Source: Sipunculus nudus
Taxonomy: Eukaryota > Annelida > Sipuncula > Golfingiida > Sipunculidae
Reading direction: 5' to 3'
Assembly: GCA_026874595.1 (NCBI GenBank)
Contig: CM049306.1
Span: 93,237,642 to 93,301,641 of the forward strand
Length of the DNA stretch: 64,000 nt
The position numbers and the translations under genes are program-made. The first letter of the stretch is position 1. Every line of letters starts with the position of its first letter. This document shows, in pieces, positions 1 to 12,679 of the stretch. The notes beneath the pieces were generated by a model that worked only from the letters and a program-made list of their open reading frames with translations, ran no database searches and was not told where the DNA came from.

Positions 1-1838
1 ACAATATGCCTGACGTTGACTTAATAATTATGTATTGTCACATCAGCCAAATAAAGAGGTTGTTTCTCAGGCACTGGCGCTTAAATTTCGGAAATTTCTT
101 ATACGAAAATATTTTTTTTTCATTTTTTTTATAACATGTATTTACCTGTTTAGCAAAACAATTATGTTATTATCGTGTTGTCCCCTGATTATATTCAATC
201 TCAATAATAAGGTAAAAAAAACTCGCCCTTCAGGCTTTTGCCCTGATTTATAAAAAAAAGTAACCTGAGATGTATCTGTTGATTTTGTAATGTTCAATTA
301 GGAATGGATTACTGGTTAACGTAAAAGGGTCTGATCATTTTGGACCCCCGGATAAGGCACACAGCACCCGTTTTATATTACACAGCACCCGTTATATATA
401 TATAGTATAATAGTACAGAAAGCAGGGTTGCTGACGACAAATCAATCAGGTACGCTCCCGAGGCAGCGGGAATCTTGCCCTTCTAAAGAAGCTTACGATA
501 TATATATATAGGTAGTAGGCCTATAAAGCGCTGTGTAAAGAGCGTAACGATCGGGGGGGGGGGGCTGCATTGCTTGCTGATTAGAGCTCGATGTCTCCGT
601 CTCGTCGTCTTCAGCCCCGTGTGTGGTAGCAGGGCAGGTTTAACAAAGTAAAGATAAAACAAGTGAGCACTGGTATGAAATATATATGATATAACCATTC
701 TTAAAATGCTAGAGGTTTTAAATAAACATGTATGAATGAAGTTTATTTTACAGTTTTTTACAGTTATTTGTCGTTTTTTAAACTGTCTAAAAACAGGTTT
801 TTATAGTAAAAAAAGACAACCCTGACATTTATTGTCATACAACGCCTATGATCGACTGTACCTATGTACATATGTTGGTGTTTCAATGACAAACCGGCGC
901 GGGTGATTTATGTGAGAGGAATATTATTAAAGGTTCTTGCTATTGTTTATGTCGATGCTCACATTATACCATTAAAATTTCTGTTGCATTTGTTTTTCAT
1001 TGTATTATCTTAATAAGAATGGTGTTGGGAAATGTACACTAAAACACCTGTGACTTAATGTCTAAACATGTTGTTCGTAACAAACGTATTTTTCCAACTG
1101 TATGTCTAGATTAGTGATATATTTAAACACTTTTGGTAAACGAAACTTTTCTTTTAATGCATTACATTAACATACAGAATATAACACCTTGGTATGAGCA
1201 TCATCTCAATAATTTTCTCTTTATAAAACTGATACTCTAATGGAGTGTCTCTTTTAACATTTATGGCATATCAACCCCATTGCACGTGGAGACCAATGCA
1301 TACCATACTAAACATGATGTTCCTAATTTGCCATTTCGGCCTGATAATCAAATGATATAACCTGGCCATTATCTTGAATAAGATCTTTACTTGTCCTGTC
1401 TCCTACATCTAGAAATTTTCGCCCAATAAATCAGACTGCCCTGATACATATTGTTTCATTCTGTTTGCTAACTTTCCGTAATTTTTCAAAATACACTCCT
1501 TTCTTATACAATGACCAGGGAAGGATCCAAGATTTAGGAAAAGGAGGGGCCCGACCCCCTGGAACCCTCCCCTTGATCCGCTTTTGATGACAATACTTAT
1601 CAATATTTCTCTATAAACTCTGATATATTATAGGTAAAAATATTACCCCCTCTAAATTACTATTCCGTATCATTTAAACGTTTGGACATACACACTCCAT
1701 GCAATAATTGAGAAAGTTATTCTATTGTTTGTTTTCTGATTTATACAGCTTTGAATCCTTGCACGATATATTTGACTCCTGTATAACTGTTTCTATGCTT
1801 GGTGCACGGATTTAGCACACCATTGTTAATTTCTTGCA
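1..1838. other. Gene-free flank
   Basis: I see no supportable gene. The stretch has a 12-base G run at 553-564, short TA tracts near 400 and 500, and a small direct repeat of an ACACAGCACCCGTT-type word near 358-400. A GC-rich phrase at about 1520-1580 (runs of G then C, ending in GATCCGC) looks like the worn end of a dispersed repeat, but no partner was found in the window. Short open frames here contain homopolymer-coded residues and no domain signature. Confidence 0.5.
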
Positions 1839-2282
1839 TCAGGATTGTTCTTTTAATTTTCCTTTTATTTCATTCAATATGAATGAAAACAGTTGCTTAT
1901 TAACCTTATAATATGTTGTCCACATTGACTGGCACACTTTTGTTTGATATGAAATACTGGACAGTTCAGACATCAAGAATAATTTTGCCAGCTGGGTCTT
2001 TCCTTTAAGTGTCCAGTTTCCACCTCTCAACATAATTATTGAATTTTCTGCTTCATTCAGTTTGGTATAGAAATTTATTTCATCTGCTTTGAATCTATAA
2101 TAAGATATAAACACACCTAATAACTTGACTAGGTTATCTAGCAACATTATTCCTGACGTTTTTTTTGTCTTTATCACTAACGATGTATATGCCTTCAGAG
2201 TTATCTTTTGTTTCAAAATAAGCCCACTATATACCTGCCAAATTCTTAAAAACTTTGGAAATATAGTTACCTGATCTTTCAT
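1839..2282 (-). pseudogene. Decayed LINE reverse-transcriptase fragment
   Basis: The minus strand keeps a 147-codon open frame that looks like the part of a non-LTR retrotransposon polymerase just after the catalytic core. Visible family-like blocks, in order, are KLLGVFISYY (usual form: K-x-LG-hydrophobic-x-hydrophobic), a helix ADEINFYTKLNEAEN, then GNWTLKGKTQLAKLFLMSEL, which resembles the LTLxGRxxIxKTLxxSxL block of L1/Tx1-like elements. It ends with KVNKQLFSFILNEIKGKLK, close to the usual IxxxxFxWxxxxxKIK segment. The catalytic FADD box is absent, no endonuclease is seen upstream, and the frame ends at a stop, so this is a short 5'- and 3'-truncated remnant. The clade assignment is from motif memory only. 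Confidence 0.7.
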
Positions 2283-2746
2283 CTTGTATTAATCCTTTTT
2301 TCTTTTTTTTTCATCTGCATAATGAAGTACATGTAGTTTAAAATCATTTTCAAACGTTAGTTAAGGACTGATTGGAGGGGTCATTTGGGCTTCACTGGAT
2401 TCAGGCCAGAATTAGGTGAAATGAGATGTACTTTGTACAAGCAAGTCACACCCAGACAAGAAATATATCAGAATTTAGTTGTTAATTCATTCATAGGAGG
2501 CCAAAACCTCATCTATGTATTGATTTTCTTTCGGCACATTTTAAGAGTGCCTTGTGTCCACTCGATTGGTGCTGTCCCCTATTGGTAGGACATTATACTA
2601 ATTATACTACAGTTACATGAATGGCATTGTAGCATACATTGATGTACATGTTTAAATACCTAGTCTGACGTGTTTTTTTATATTTTTTTCATTAATGTTA
2701 TACTGGTGCTCCATGCAATTTTGTATTGTCAAGAGCTTATAAATTT

Positions 2747-2782
2747 AATTGTATTGTGTTGTATTGTATTGTATTGTATTGT
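2747..2782. repeat. (GTATT)n microsatellite
   Basis: A run of seven or so five-base GTATT units (one imperfect, TTGTG) lies directly before the sequence TAGAACCTG. It is a simple pentanucleotide repeat with no link to a gene. Confidence 0.85.
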
Positions 2783-3619
2783 AGAACCTGATAGAGGACG
2801 CTGCAATAGCTCCTTGAAAAAATAATTGAACTATCTCAGGATTTATTTGTAAATATGGTACGAGTTTAAGACCATATATATGCATATCCGAGGCGTAACC
2901 ACGATCACCTTGTTTTTAATATAGATATATGGAGTAAGGTGAAATACTTCATGAAATGTATACGAATACTGTTCTATTAGTCATGTGATATCCATGTGAT
3001 AGGGTAATCAATTGTAATTTTTCTGAGCCTTCTTGCAGCAGTAGCAGAACGGGGAAATTTCAGTCTTTTCTTAAAGACGCCAATATGATTTCTTTGATGG
3101 CACATTCAATACGTAAACATCCATGCATCCTGTACGTATGACTCGGGTGAATGCGGCCACCGAACATTAATCCATGACATTAACAGAAATCAAATTTTAT
3201 AGTCTATAGTTTACGATGATCACGAACTCAACCATTCTGGTCACCTTCCCGTTGTTTCTCAGCCAATACCACTTTTTGCGGGGGACCCTGCTGTCACCAA
3301 AGGACTGTTACTCAGTTGTTGTATTGCACATTCTAGACTTCTAGTAGGGAATATAACCAGATGATTGTTTTGATAAATTTCTGTACATTTATATGGAGTA
3401 TTATGTTCAGATATTAGCGAGAGAACTATGGATAGAGAGCACACGTGACTCCTTTGATGTTATATTCAGTGCAGCTTAATTCCTTGTGAGCCGTCTCTGT
3501 TTGGCGGTCTCTGTAGTAACGATTGTTTGTTGTAAAATTCAAGGGGTCAGCACCTGTTTAGTTTGGTTTTCTCATGTTTTTTTTTCTCTGGAGGTGCGTC
3601 CACATTAAGATTCATGTAA

Positions 3620-4213
3620 TAATTAGCATTCGGCATAATAGGAATTGATGACTGGCCAGAAGACGGTTTAAGACGTGATTAAGACGATCATCGCTACAAA
3701 TGCCCGATCAGCGCGCCAGTTCGTGTAGCCTGACGATATCTGCAGTCCAGAGGCAGGTCTGCGTGCATCAGTGTTTTAGACAGCTGAGAGATTTTGTCTA
3801 TAAGCGTTGATTATCGGTGTTTAAGGAAGGACACGTTAATTCCTCTGTAACGGACTTCAGAGCGAATATCGCATTTTTTGCCGACGGACTGGCAAATCTA
3901 GCGATTTACACCTGTTGTGAGCGCTTCAAGTAACAGACCGAGGACATTATTTAAACGCGTAACTGTGGAGGTACTGAGTATCGCTGTGTGGAAGCATATT
4001 CGATTACCTAGAGCTGGATGATTCCAGGTGACATCAGCTGTGAAAGACATTTATTATGAGTCAAGAAAGAATCGTCTGTGCGCTAAGTTTTGAGTCCTGC
4101 GTGAACTGTGTCTTGAGAGTTAAACCAGTATTCCAACGAGGGACTGTTGGTGGTCGGAGCTCCGTGTACCTAATGGTGGACTGATTGTTCTGTGAACATA
4201 GCGCGAACTAAGG
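3620..4213 (+). other. Candidate non-coding 5' exon and CpG-rich start region
   Basis: This block has many more CpG dinucleotides and a more balanced base composition than the DNA on either side. All three forward frames are interrupted, which fits a 5' untranslated exon rather than coding sequence. It ends at AAGG followed by GTAAGC (donor at 4214), and a second strong donor, AAA then GTAAGT, lies at about 4388 and could be an alternative end. In molluscs the bodies of active genes are methylated and lose CpG, while promoters keep it, so CpG retention here suggests a start region. No TATA box is evident. This is inference: a repeat with retained CpG is the main alternative. Confidence 0.4.
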
Positions 4214-5087
4214 GTAAGCCGGGCAGCACAACATTCCAATGTCACTTTTCTCATGTAATCAGGAGAAGTGTAAACAAGGGACTACTCTGTGTACTGTGGT
4301 TAACGGACATGTTGTTTTTTTCTGTGATTATTTTCGAACTTTTATGATCATCAGTGCTTATATGTGTAGAGCGCCTCTCCAGAGAAAAGTAAGTGTATTT
4401 TCTTTAATATTTTTATTTGTTTTTCTTAACTGGGGCCTTTTTATCTATTGGAGTGTACGTATGCATGAGTTTCAGCCAGTTGGTTCGACAGTTAAAAGAA
4501 CCTGGTCGTTCATATTTCCAGTGGTGTGACACCTACACCGGGGGAAAAAACTTTATATATTTGGTCGCAAATAACACTTTACCACCTCGAAAACTAAAAA
4601 AGTTATCTTCATCCAAAATGGAAAACCTTGTCTAGTGGTAAACATGACGTGATTAGATTAGCCCTGATAAAATGGCTGGAAGTAGGGAGGCCGTGGTTAA
4701 AAGTATAACGAACGATCGTTTAAATTAGCTAAACGTGAGGTCAGACGAACTTCAAGTCATAATGTTTTTGAGGAGGAACTTTTCCAAGAGCTAAAAAAAT
4801 ATAATAAGTTTGGAGTTTAATTACCCTGAGGTTTTATTCTTTTGTGTGTATATACATGATTTCTTAGAAGGACTGCATTCGATACTCTAAATTTGGAGCC
4901 TGTTTTGCTGGTATATACATTGGTTTTGCAGTATAGGCTGGTGAAGTAGCGCTTCTCTCGCCTTCACTACAGGGTTTTCAAAGTATATGCTATGCTCAAA
5001 GTGCAAGATAGCGTTTAAACTTAAAATGCCAAAAATCAGTTTTTCTTATGTTCGGGGAAACTGTTATAACATTTTATAAAGGCAGGC

Positions 5088-6116
5088 CTTACTTCCACTC
5101 CTCCTAGGGCGAGTGGTAATAAGGGATGCTTATTTACACTCCCCCTTATGACAAAAGCTGGTAAAGGCTTGAGTATTTTGGCAGTTTAAGTGACCAAAAC
5201 TTGGGTGTCTATTCTTTCTAGTGATAAAGCTAGTTTAATAATTACTTTTCTTTAAAAAATCCTCTCTAAAGTACTTCTATAGACCCAACAGGGACACACA
5301 GGTACACATTTCTAGAACTAAGTTCTTTAAACAAATTAAGTTCTTGTTTTAATATTGTTTTTTTTACATTGAAATGCATTTCATTTTAATGCATTTAACA
5401 TCAAAGTTAAAATCATTAATGATTTGCAGAGTAACCCCTGATAATCATATTACATTTATATTTGCGAAAAAAATTCAAAGACAGATACATTTATATTTTT
5501 CTGCAGTACCAAATAAATTTTGTCGGTCTAGTTGTTAAATCATTTTGAAAATTATATGTGGATCATGAGAACTAACTTAACGTAGCACATGAAGAGTGAG
5601 GAAGATTTCGACATTACTTGTTAACTGGCTGAGAGTCCTTATCAGTAGACTGTTGGCACCTCATTAGTGAGCTCTGGTTTTGTGTCCATATGCTCAGAGT
5701 GGTGCTATCAGCTCTTGGCTCAGAAAACCAGGTAAGGCCCAGAGAGTTAAATTAGAATGGCGCCTGTACCCTGGTAGGATGTTTCAGTAATTTACCATAA
5801 AACTGATTTCATCTTAAACATTTTCAATAATGTTACTGGCGAAAATTACTAGAACTTTGATGAAACAAAAAATTAAAACTATTAATGTAACATGGGGTGC
5901 TTTAAGACCAATGTCACTTTACCGATTAGATAGATATGCATCTCTAAGGTAAGCCCAATAACATTCATTTTTTATTGTAAATGAATATCTATTCTAACAA
6001 ACGCTTATCTGTTACACTTACCTGTTCAATCTAACGTGGGGTTTGGTAACTCCTAGGGGGAGTGGAATTAAGCATCCCATTTTTACACTCCCCGGGGGAG
6101 TGGAAATAAGCACATC
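5088..6116. mobile_element. Terminal-inverted-repeat element, about 1.03 kb, non-autonomous
   Basis: The left end (5088-5145) and the reverse complement of the right end (6049-6116) match over about 60 bases. Both read CTTAxTTCCACTCC, then a CCTAGG or CCGGGG centre, then a GGGATGCTTA word and ACTCCCCC. Each arm is itself near-palindromic: the right arm contains CACTCCCCGGGGAGTG-like pairing, and the left contains CCACTC...GAGTGG. The inside is AT-rich with no transposase-like frame. A target duplication could not be defined. It lies between the CpG-rich 5' block and the first coding exon. Confidence 0.65.
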
Positions 6117-6157
6117 CTTCAATATATATAATTAAAAGCGACAATTGTATTCAGGAC

Positions 6158-6478
6158 ATGAATTTTACTCGACAGGCGAGGAGTCACGTACATCTCGGTA
6201 TACACACAAAGCCAAAATATTATAGCCACGCTACTTTGAAACCATCCATGGTCGGCCTTGGACTCAGCATGCAAACAAGTTGGCCTAGTTCTAAATGTGC
6301 TGCCGCCTGTCAGGAGACCGTTACACTAATTCTGACAGCAGCTGAGCACGTTTTCCAAGCTGTTGTTTATCGTTATCTTGAATACCCTGATTATATGGGC
6401 CGATTATCTATAGCTGATCTTAAGTACAACATATTTAACAAGTTTTTTAAAGGTAACAATGCATTCTTTTTAGTCTGA
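6158..6478 (+). CDS. Unrecognised 106-codon open frame, possible upstream exon
   Basis: An ATG comes just after an acceptor-like ATTGTATTCAG and opens a 106-codon frame starting MNFTRQARSHVHLG. The first half keeps CpG and contains CAAACxETVT-like sequence with four cysteines or nearby polar residues. A weak donor (AAAG then GTAACA) lies near 6453. It sits between the candidate 5' exon and the coiled-coil exon. No domain is recognised and the frame may be fortuitous. The retained CpG and the flanking splice-like signals are the only reasons to list it. Confidence 0.22.
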   Translation: MNFTRQARSHVHLGIHTKPKYYSHATLKPSMVGLGLSMQTSWPSSKCAAACQETVTLILTAAEHVFQAVVYRYLEYPDYMGRLSIADLKYNIFNKFFKGNNAFFLV

Positions 6479-6546
6479 ACATAACTGAAGATAAAAATCT
6501 CTAATAAAATTTATTTATTTATTATAACCATTGATATAATACATGG

Positions 6547-6548
<2 letters not shown>

Positions 6549-6600
<52 letters not shown>
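6549..6600. repeat. (TA)n microsatellite
   Basis: An uninterrupted TA dinucleotide run of about 26 units, ending at GGCCTTG. Confidence 0.95.
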
Positions 6601-6602
<2 letters not shown>

Positions 6603-6800
6603 CCTTGTAATTACTTTTTTTAGAGAGGATAACGGTTTGTGCTGGTTAAATGAAAGAAATACTCAATATTTATTCAGGAGTCAATATTACATCCATTTCA
6701 TCTTATATTTCCCTGACACAAAATTTAATAGTATAAAAAAGTGTGTGTGTAGGGAATAGTTAGTTACATTATCCATCACACCAGCATCAGAATTTGAAAC

Positions 6801-6817
6801 GCATGCGCACTGATTGG
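6801..6817 (+). promoter_or_regulatory. Promoter-like block: NRF-1-type site plus inverted CCAAT box
   Basis: GCATGCGCA (6801-6809) matches the core half of the NRF-1 consensus. It is followed two bases later by GATTGG (6812-6817), an inverted CCAAT box as bound by NF-Y. The pair lies about 230 bases upstream of the ATG at 7047. Both sites are typical of TATA-less, constitutively active animal promoters and fit a transcription start between about 6830 and 7000. The motifs are seen directly; their function is inferred from position. Confidence 0.45.
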
Positions 6818-7046
6818 TCACTTGAATTTGCTTGTTCCCAAACCTTTCGGGGGGCCTAGTTCTTTGATGCAAGTTTCAACGGTTTGGGTACCAGCCAACG
6901 CACCAATCTGTTGGCCCAGAAGCTCCAAACGGCAGTCTGTAGCTCACAGGAAAAAGGGGGGTCCCTGCCCTTTTTTCAAACAATCCCACCATATTTTGGA
7001 TAAAACACTTTGGAAATATCATCATGGACTGGTACAAGTGGATACA

Positions 7047-7342
7047 ATGAGTGACAACGCGAGGACACGTCAATCTAAAATTGTGAGCATGAACGAACGG
7101 CGCTCGCATCGTGAAGTTGAGTTTAGCCTGTTGCTCAAGAAGAAAGATGCCGTGATTCAGGCGCAAGCCAAGCGTATCCAGGATCTAGAAAGTGAAGTTG
7201 CCAGACTTAGGAAGGAACGTGTATTTCTCAGTACCAAGCTCACCTTGTTGTCATACAAGCTAAGTCTTGCTGAATCTAAAAATGAGCAGGATGGACCAGA
7301 AACTCCAAAAGATGAAGCTGCAACCCCGACCAACAATGACAG
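7047..7342 (+). CDS. First coding exon of a leucine-zipper/coiled-coil protein
   Basis: This is the strongest protein-coding signal in the window. It starts at ATG 7047 (A at -3), encodes a short basic start (MSDNARTRQSKIVSMNERR), then a charged helix of about 55 residues with heptad-spaced Leu/Ile/Val: LLLKKKDAVIQAQAKRIQDL followed by ESEVARLRKERVFLSTKL. An acidic Pro/Thr-rich linker (DGPETPKDEAATPTNND) comes next. The exon ends AG before GTGAGT (donor 7343), splitting a codon after its second base. The open frame reaches upstream, with an in-frame ATG near 6867, but 7047 gives the natural zipper start. A 5' coiled coil before a Pro/Thr linker suggests a dimerisation segment, as at the N-terminus of cGMP-dependent protein kinases and several scaffold proteins. 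I do not recognise the gene. Later exons were not found in compatible phase, so a very long first intron is likely. Confidence 0.7.
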
Positions 7343-10300
7343 GTGAGTTCAGGTGACATAACGTTCAGGTAAACAAACCACGCATGACAGGCATGTTTAT
7401 GTGCTTGGAGCACACTCTGGCATAAATTTTAATTTTTTTATTTATTAATGCATTAAACACTGAAATTATGCATGAAATACAAAATTTATTCCTGATATAT
7501 TATGTGGAAAGTTCATTATTAAAAAAAAATTGTTAAAAAAAGTTTGTAACAACTTTAACATTTGCATTAATTGTTTTCAAAATTTAAATGAAGTATATTA
7601 TTTGAAGTGGGGCAATTGGAATAGTCGTTACACTAACATTTCTGTTTTAAGCATTATCAGGTACATTGCTGATGTAGTAAAATAAAATAAACTCGTAAAA
7701 ATAAAATCTTTCCCAGGCAGTTGTGTTACAGGTACAATATTGGCACACATGGTATATTGGGTCCTGCTTTTAATCTTATGGATATGGTGTGGTTAACCAT
7801 TAATTTTACCATGTATATTTTTTATTTGTAACAATGCTGTTTCCAATATTTTGACATTCTTGTATTGAGTGAAATGAAATTGAATAAAAATTCATGGTCG
7901 TCCCATGGTCAAAAGCAAACTGGATGATTGATTTTGCACAAACCTTTTTTTTTACATGAACTTTAAAGCGTAAAATATTTTAGACTTAACTGTCACTGCA
8001 GCTTGAGTCACAGTAGTAATTCTAGCAGATTATAAAATGTCCATACTAAATAAAAATATACTGGAAATACTGTCACACTCTGAAACTTTCGGGGAAAGCG
8101 TGATTATGTTGATGGTGTGCTGCTGGTACCGGTATCCTCGAGAGAGAATGTAAAAATATAGGGTATGTTTTACCCTCATGATATACTGTTTATTGAAAAT
8201 TTTTGCTGGACCAAGTTTTCTTCATTTTACCACATTGTCCTCCTTGTAGAATTTACTACACCAATAAATTGTATAATGTTCAGTATTTTGTTGTTATACA
8301 AAACCAAAACTGTTATTTTCAAAGCGAGCATGTTTGATAGTTTGGTTGAGAATGACTGTTTGTCCTCTTTGTATCAAGTAAGTTGCTACCTGGCCTGGGC
8401 TGGCATTGTTGTATATCTGCCAGTGCTATACCAGTAATGTTGATTTTATTGGCCTGCTATGTGACACCTGCTGTGTGTAACTAGATTGGTGTACAAGAAG
8501 ATCTCAATATGGGATATAATAATGGAACCTAGATGTGCACGATCACAGACTACTTCACAGTCCAGGCATAAAGTGTAGTGATACAAATCAACATGGAAGA
8601 GTCCAGGTGGACGTGTGTATTGTCATGAGTGATAGACCAATGTTTGACATTGCAAAATATATAATAAGCCCAGCTCTACAAGTTGTGTTTGCCATACAGT
8701 GATAGATTAGTGGTAAATACTTCAAATGGACAGATGAGTGTGCATCATACAATTTAAATTAAAGACTGGTGTTATGTTTTTGTGGAGATTTATTCACCCA
8801 GTCATACTTGCACAGGAAAAAGAAGAGGTGGTTTACATGAAATATATGTCACAATTTTGTTATCAGAGTGATTGCAACTGGAGAATTATATATACTGGTA
8901 CAGGATTAATTTTATTTTACAATATTTATGATTTGATACTTAAATATCTTATCCCCTGTTCAGTCTTTTGATGTATGGTTTTGTGATGTATTAGTTTTTA
9001 GCTCAACATGGAATTTAAAATAAGGATATCTGTTGATCGATGATATTTCGCTTGTAATTATCCTCTTTTTGCACTAAATTTTAGAAATGCTGACAGTATG
9101 AGTAAACCAGTAGAAAATGAATGATATTTTCTGGAACAAAAGTTAAAGCATGTCTTCAACAGGTGAACCTTAATCTCCTTACTTGAAGCTGATATGTGTT
9201 GATGGATTTTTGTAAATTTAGTCCAGTATCATAAAATGTGAAAAGTAATGATGAATGGATTGCAAATGAATAAAATAAATCCATTTTTTCCAATACCAGA
9301 ATTTTCTCTGATACCACTTGAACCCCATGTCATTGTGTCATTTTCAATGCCGCCTTCAAATAATTAATGAAGAATTTGTAAGAGCATGTATGCAAAAAGC
9401 CAAAAGTAGAGTGGAACCCAGCCTTGAGATCACCCAACAATTGCAACCATATCACAATTACAACCACTTCTTTGTCCTGAATACATATAATCCATGTAAC
9501 TTAGAATTTCACAAATACGACTTCCACCAAATTAAGACCACCTTATCAAACTGCCCCAAGGTGGTCATAATTATGGGGTTCCTCTGTAAATATATGTATG
9601 TATGTATACATACATAATATGATACATTTTACTTTTAGATTTAATTTTCCTCATGATAAAGATCCAATAAATTTTCTTAACCTTGCTATATCAGGATATC
9701 TTTAGGTATTTCGCCAAGCCTGTATCTAATATGCAGTGCCTCATGATTGTAACAGCATACAACCAACTTTTCTTGTAAAGAATAAACTGTCTGGTAGTGC
9801 TTTTAAAAGATTTCAACCACTGTAGGTGAACTGAAACCTTGATCTGTTATCATGTTATAAGAGCAGCATTATCCCAGTATGTGTTTGTGAAGAGACTACC
9901 TTATAATTAGTCCCATGATGCTTTTTTCAGCAGCATTATTGGCTGTGTGCTAAAACAAATTGGGCTCCTTTTCTTTAACTCTTTAAAAAATCCACCAATT
10001 GCTTCTGTTCTCAAATTGGCAATTTGTACATGTATAAAACATATTGTTGCTATTACAACATGTTTTTTTTAGTAATCATATGTCATCACAAATTGGTTAT
10101 CTCAGAGATTTTTTATGGAAACCCGTTGTGTGAACCTGTCAGCAAACCTAATTTTTCATCATCTGTAATTCAATGAATTATCTTTTGAGAACATTGGCAT
10201 TTTGCAATCATGTGATAACATTGGCAATTTGCCAAGACTCAACCTGTTATTGGTTCAGTCACTCTTAGAACTTGCACTCAGCTTTCCCATAACATTTGCT

Positions 10301-10719
10301 CATGTCGTTGAGGTGAAATGGTCCCTAGATCAAGAGGAAAAATGATTTCTTGGATGTTCATGGACATGCCAGAGGCACCTGTCCCATCACAGTGTACAGG
10401 GTGGTATTATTGGAAAAGACATGGTGTCTTACCAGGTGACAAAACAGGATCAGCAGAGATTTTTCCTGACACAGATCTGTGATACAGGAAGCCTTGTGCT
10501 CAGAATGATCTTATTGATAAATAAATAACACTTCAGATAGTGTGCTGTCATGTCAGGCCTATTCATATTAGTGTCTATTTTTGCCCCTTCTCATATGCTG
10601 GAGTGGTGTTGTATCAATAGCCTGACCCATATAAGGGTGCCCATCATTGTCTAGCTTTTATTATAAACTACATGTATTCTTAATATTTCAGTCCATTGTT
10701 AATAGACTTGGGCATCAGG

Positions 10720-10757
<38 letters not shown>

Positions 10758-12022
10758 CACTGGCAATATAGAATGAAATTGATATCTAATCCAAAACATT
10801 CAACTTTACATTTTACGACTACCTGGATGCTTCTTGTAAAGTGATGGGACTGATTGTCAGTTAGGTATTTTAGAGGATGATTTTTTCTTAAATAGTATTT
10901 GTGGTACCAATATCCAGTCAGCTTGTCCTTGTAAGTTGTATCAATACATTGATGTCAGATATTTAATCATCAATTGGAAAAAGGTGTCTAAAACAAAAAT
11001 AGTTTCTCATTGCTAAATAAGGCATCTAAGGTTAAATGTCATAGGTAAGAAAAGAGCAGAATCCCATTGCTGATTGTTTGAAAAACAATTTTAGTTATGA
11101 TTTGCATATTAATTTTATGAGAAAATCTTATTTACATTTCCATAGACAAGGGAATATTTTGTTTTGGAATATAAATTATAATATTTCATATATATATATC
11201 ATACCATACATGTATTTTATCATGAGCAAAGTATTGTAATATCAGATCTCAAATATGAAAAGGTTCCAGCCCTTCTCATAACAGGCAGCCATTGGTGGAA
11301 CAGCCTGTAGACCTTTTCTTACTCTTCTTCCTTTTTTCCCTTACATTTCATTCCATAGATACTGAAATCAACACTGGCACATAATCATTTAACAAGGCAG
11401 ACTTCATTTCCAAGTTGTTGTATCAAAAGGAAAAGTGATATTGCCTTCATGTCATGGCACCTGGTTTATTGTAATGAGCATTTGATTGCTTTATGTGCAC
11501 TGTTTTATGTCGCTGGATGAATGGCTTTGGTGGTAGTGACACCAGGCATGGAGAACTTTCTTTTCTTCCTGTGTGGTTTATTTATCCTTTGTCCATCTGG
11601 GATACTGATCTGTGATCAAGGTGAACTATGATACTTTTTTCTCTTCTTGTAAAACACAGTGTATGCCCCATGTTTTACTCAATCAACAGATGGTGTGATT
11701 GCATAACCAGCTCAACTGGCTTGATTATTATACTGATGGGAGAAACAGTTGTCTCACAAACCTCAAAGAAACATTCCCAAGGCATAAGCTGGAAGTTCTG
11801 TCTGTTTGGCTGTTACACTTTTTACAGTAATTAGAAGTAATGTGTGTGTGTTAAATAAAAACATGTTGATTTTATTTGACTGAATCACAATGATGCCATT
11901 ATTGTGAATGTCTTTGAAAAACATGTACTAGATATGTCTAAGAGGAACAAGTGTGGTGCAGTTCCACTTTTACATGTAATTAGATTTCAAAAGTTGATTG
12001 CTTTTCACTTTTTCCTATTTCA
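7343..12022 (+). other. Probable start of a long first intron
   Basis: From the GTGAGT donor onward the DNA is AT-rich and strikingly poor in CpG. No exon with a good acceptor, open frame and donor was found. A gene-like phrase at about 9410-9580 has several ACCAC words and resembles decayed repeat. The region also holds the TA tract near 10722-10753. The open frames present are short and lack domain features. Confidence 0.5.
10722..10753. repeat. (TA)n microsatellite
   Basis: A TA dinucleotide run of about 16 units within CpG-poor intron-like DNA. Confidence 0.9.
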
Positions 12023-12024
12023 TT

Positions 12025-12051
12025 GTATCCCCAGACAAAGTCGGGGGATAC
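12025..12051 (+). other. 5' terminal hairpin of the Helitron-like element
   Basis: An eight-base stem (GTATCCCC/GGGGATAC) and a three-base stem (GAC/GTC) are separated by an A/G mismatch, closing an AAA loop. The same fold, with different bases, is present at the matching end of the element at 24139-25961. Confidence 0.8.
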
Positions 12052-12679
12052 TATGTTTTCATACTGGTCCCGCCGCCGCCGCTGCCGCCGCCGCCGCCGC
12101 ATATAAATCTTGTTGGCGCGATAACCCAAAAAATATTTCACGGAACTTTACCAAACTTGGTATATGTATAGATATGGGTAAGAGGACGACGCCTATTTAA
12201 AATGAGGTCATGACCTTTACTAGGAGAGTGTCCTTGACCTTGAATAGGTCCAATTTTGGGGAAAATCACACAAATTCTTTAATATCTCAAGAAATCTTGC
12301 ATAGGTTTATCCTAAAATCAAGTTGATGGAAGATCATGGATAGGGTTGTCATATTCCAGAAATTGGTGGCGCCACCTATTATTCTTTACTTGTTTTCATG
12401 CCGTTTAATACTCCCAAAATTGCCACCTTACAGTACTGTGAGCATTTTAAGTCAAAAACTAATGGACAGATTTCTTTTATATTATGCATATACATAGGTA
12501 TGGGTTATGGGATGATGGTTATTTAAATTGGGGTCTTGACCTTTCCTATGTTAGTGGCCTTGACCTTGAATATTGCCATATATGGTGAAAATCACACTCC
12601 TCTTATGATATCTCCAGGGTTGATAGCCATATAGATTTCAAACATGACTTATGTATGGCCCACCACTAAAGTAAGAACC

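Noticed and set aside
6822-7046. Extending the coiled-coil protein upstream of the ATG at 7047
   Set aside because: The open frame reaches back to 6822, but that position is not ATG. The in-frame ATG near 6867 would add a stretch rich in Trp, Cys and Pro that reads like untranslated leader close to the promoter motifs.
12060-12105. CCGCCG tract as a polyalanine-coding exon
   Set aside because: The same tract occurs at the equivalent place in three Helitron-like copies, next to the 5' hairpin, and is best explained as part of the element.
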